64,000 bases of DNA from positions 167,168,243 through 167,232,242 of the forward strand of contig NC_135714.1 of the NCBI RefSeq assembly GCF_964656455.1, written 5' to 3'. Source of the stretch: Halichoerus grypus. Its lineage: Eukaryota; Chordata; Mammalia; Carnivora; Phocidae. The translations under genes and the position numbers were made by a program. The notes under the pieces were generated by a model. The model did not search any database, was not told the origin of the DNA, and saw only the letters and a program-made list of their open reading frames with translations. This document shows positions 63,195 to 64,000 of the stretch, in pieces (positions within the stretch are counted from its first letter, which is position 1; each line of letters begins with the position of its first letter).

Positions 63195-64000
63195 AGAACG
63201 CTTGCTATTAGACTTCCATGCAAAAGTGGGGCCGCAGTGCTAGCTTCATGAAACAAGTGGGGAGTCGTGTTCTGTCTTCTGCCGGGGCCTGAGTCCCACA
63301 CGGAAAATGGGTCTGGACTCCCTTGCAGTGCTCTCACGCACGCACACAACAAAATGCTGCCACCCTCAGGAGCAGCTGTTTTACCTGCAGCACAGGCTCT
63401 CAACCGAGTTTTTCCTTCGAGTTAGGTGGCTGTGTTTAAGCCTGCACACACACCCTGGGCAATGGTACTAGCCCCATAACCATGATGTGATTTGAGAGCT
63501 GCCTTCTGTACCGGCCTGTCTCTCCCCGATATTACGATATTGAAACCGTCCCAGGGCTCTCAGCCACAGTACACCCTAAACTGCTTCGCCCACACAGAGG
63601 TCGACGGTAGCTAAAGCACGGCTTCTCTACAGTGTTGTTTCTTCGAGTTAGAACGCTAGCTATTAGACTTCCATGCAAAAGTGGGGCTGCCGTGCTAGCG
63701 TGATGAAACACATGGGGAGTCGTGTTCTGCCTTTCGCTGGGGCCTGAGTCTCACTCGCAAAAAGCTTTGGACTCCCTTGCAGTGCTCTCACGCACGCACA
63801 CAACAAAATGCTTGCACCCTCAGGAGCAGCTCTTTTACCTGCAGCACAGGCTCTCTACCGAGTTTTTCCTTCGAGTTAGGTGGCTGTGTTTAAGCCTGCA
63901 CACACCCACGGGGCAACGGAACTAGCCCCATAACCACGTAGTGAGTTCAGATCTGCCTTATGTGCCAGCCTGTCTCTCCCCCGATATTATGAAATGGAAA
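63195..64000. repeat. Satellite block of unit 13 (cut by window end)
   Basis: First 806 bases, about three and a half monomers, of another unit. It carries GATTTGAG (~63488) and GATATTG (~63536), the combination of units 3, 4 and 10 and not that of unit 12. The array therefore continues past the window with the same kind of shuffled variants. Confidence 0.95.

Larger units (their letters stand above)
1..64000. repeat. 5.34-kb higher-order tandem repeat array (macrosatellite-like)
   Basis: The whole window is one head-to-tail array. The same bases recur at 1, 5341, 10675, 15098, 20432, 25766, 31100, 36440, 41778, 47117, 52455, 57794 and 63132, giving unit lengths of 5340, 5334, 4423, 5334, 5334, 5334, 5340, 5338, 5339, 5338, 5339 and 5338. 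All units are in the same orientation with no unique sequence between them. Units 1 and 2 differ by about a dozen substitutions that I could count, plus a (TA)n change, so identity between units is well above 99%. Each unit combines ~227-bp satellite monomers with one LINE-1 insertion. I do not recognise the satellite by name; a known carnivore satellite family is possible but cannot be confirmed here. Neither array end is in the window. Confidence 0.98.

Noticed and set aside
1..64000. CRISPR-like array, since short repeats recur with regular spacing
   Set aside because: The 'spacers' are themselves homologous satellite sequence, the period is ~227 bp, no cas-like genes exist and the LINE-1 shows a mammalian host.
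1..64000. Carnivore tRNA-derived SINEs, tRNA or rRNA genes
   Set aside because: No A/B-box SINE head, CT-rich SINE tail, cloverleaf or rRNA motif was found in the unit on either strand. Since all units are alike, absence in one complete unit covers the window.

Overview
The window is one uninterrupted tandem array of a ~5.34-kb higher-order repeat (HOR). It holds twelve complete units plus the first 869 bases of a thirteenth. I found no gene, RNA gene, CRISPR array or prokaryotic feature. Host: a carnivoran mammal, inferred from the lineage-typical LINE-1 3' end in every unit (ORF2 C-terminus, G-rich 3' UTR, AATAAA, degenerate A-rich tail). A caniform is my best guess, but I cannot name a species. 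Sequence organised like this usually sits in pericentromeric, subtelomeric or heterochromatic blocks. The array runs off both ends, so its size and position are unknown.

Unit layout. Counting from base 1 (an arbitrary phase inside the LINE-1 3' UTR), units start at 1, 5341, 10675, 15098, 20432, 25766, 31100, 36440, 41778, 47117, 52455, 57794 and 63132. Each has a ~4,633-bp GC-moderate, CpG-containing satellite part and a ~699-707-bp 5'-truncated LINE-1 in + orientation. The satellite part is about 20 diverged monomers of ~227 bp plus one ~61-bp monomer remnant. Two main monomer classes (A, B) alternate to give a ~455-bp period, with more diverged classes in the middle. At a higher level the satellite part is an 11-monomer block (~2.5 kb) present twice, the second copy having lost ~394 bp. 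The LINE-1 interrupts the last monomer and is flanked by a perfect 16-bp target-site duplication (TSD) that is the same in every unit. So it inserted once and was then amplified with the satellite.

Variation between units. Units 1 and 2 differ by about a dozen single-base changes (counted by eye) plus a (TA)n length change. Every unit length is explained by three things: the (TA)n tract in the LINE-1 (6, 7, 9 or 10 repeats), a one-base insertion shared by units 9 and 11, and a 909-bp loss of exactly four monomers in unit 3. Shared variants form a mosaic across non-adjacent units, as expected from unequal exchange and gene conversion.

Nothing here supports a protein-based system. The points of interest are the nested repeat architecture, the LINE-1 that dates and marks the amplification, the footprints of recombination, and periodic candidate structural motifs (G-quadruplexes, a near-CENP-B-box, a poly(A) signal every unit). 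All short open frames, up to 115 codons, are treated as by-products of the repeat.
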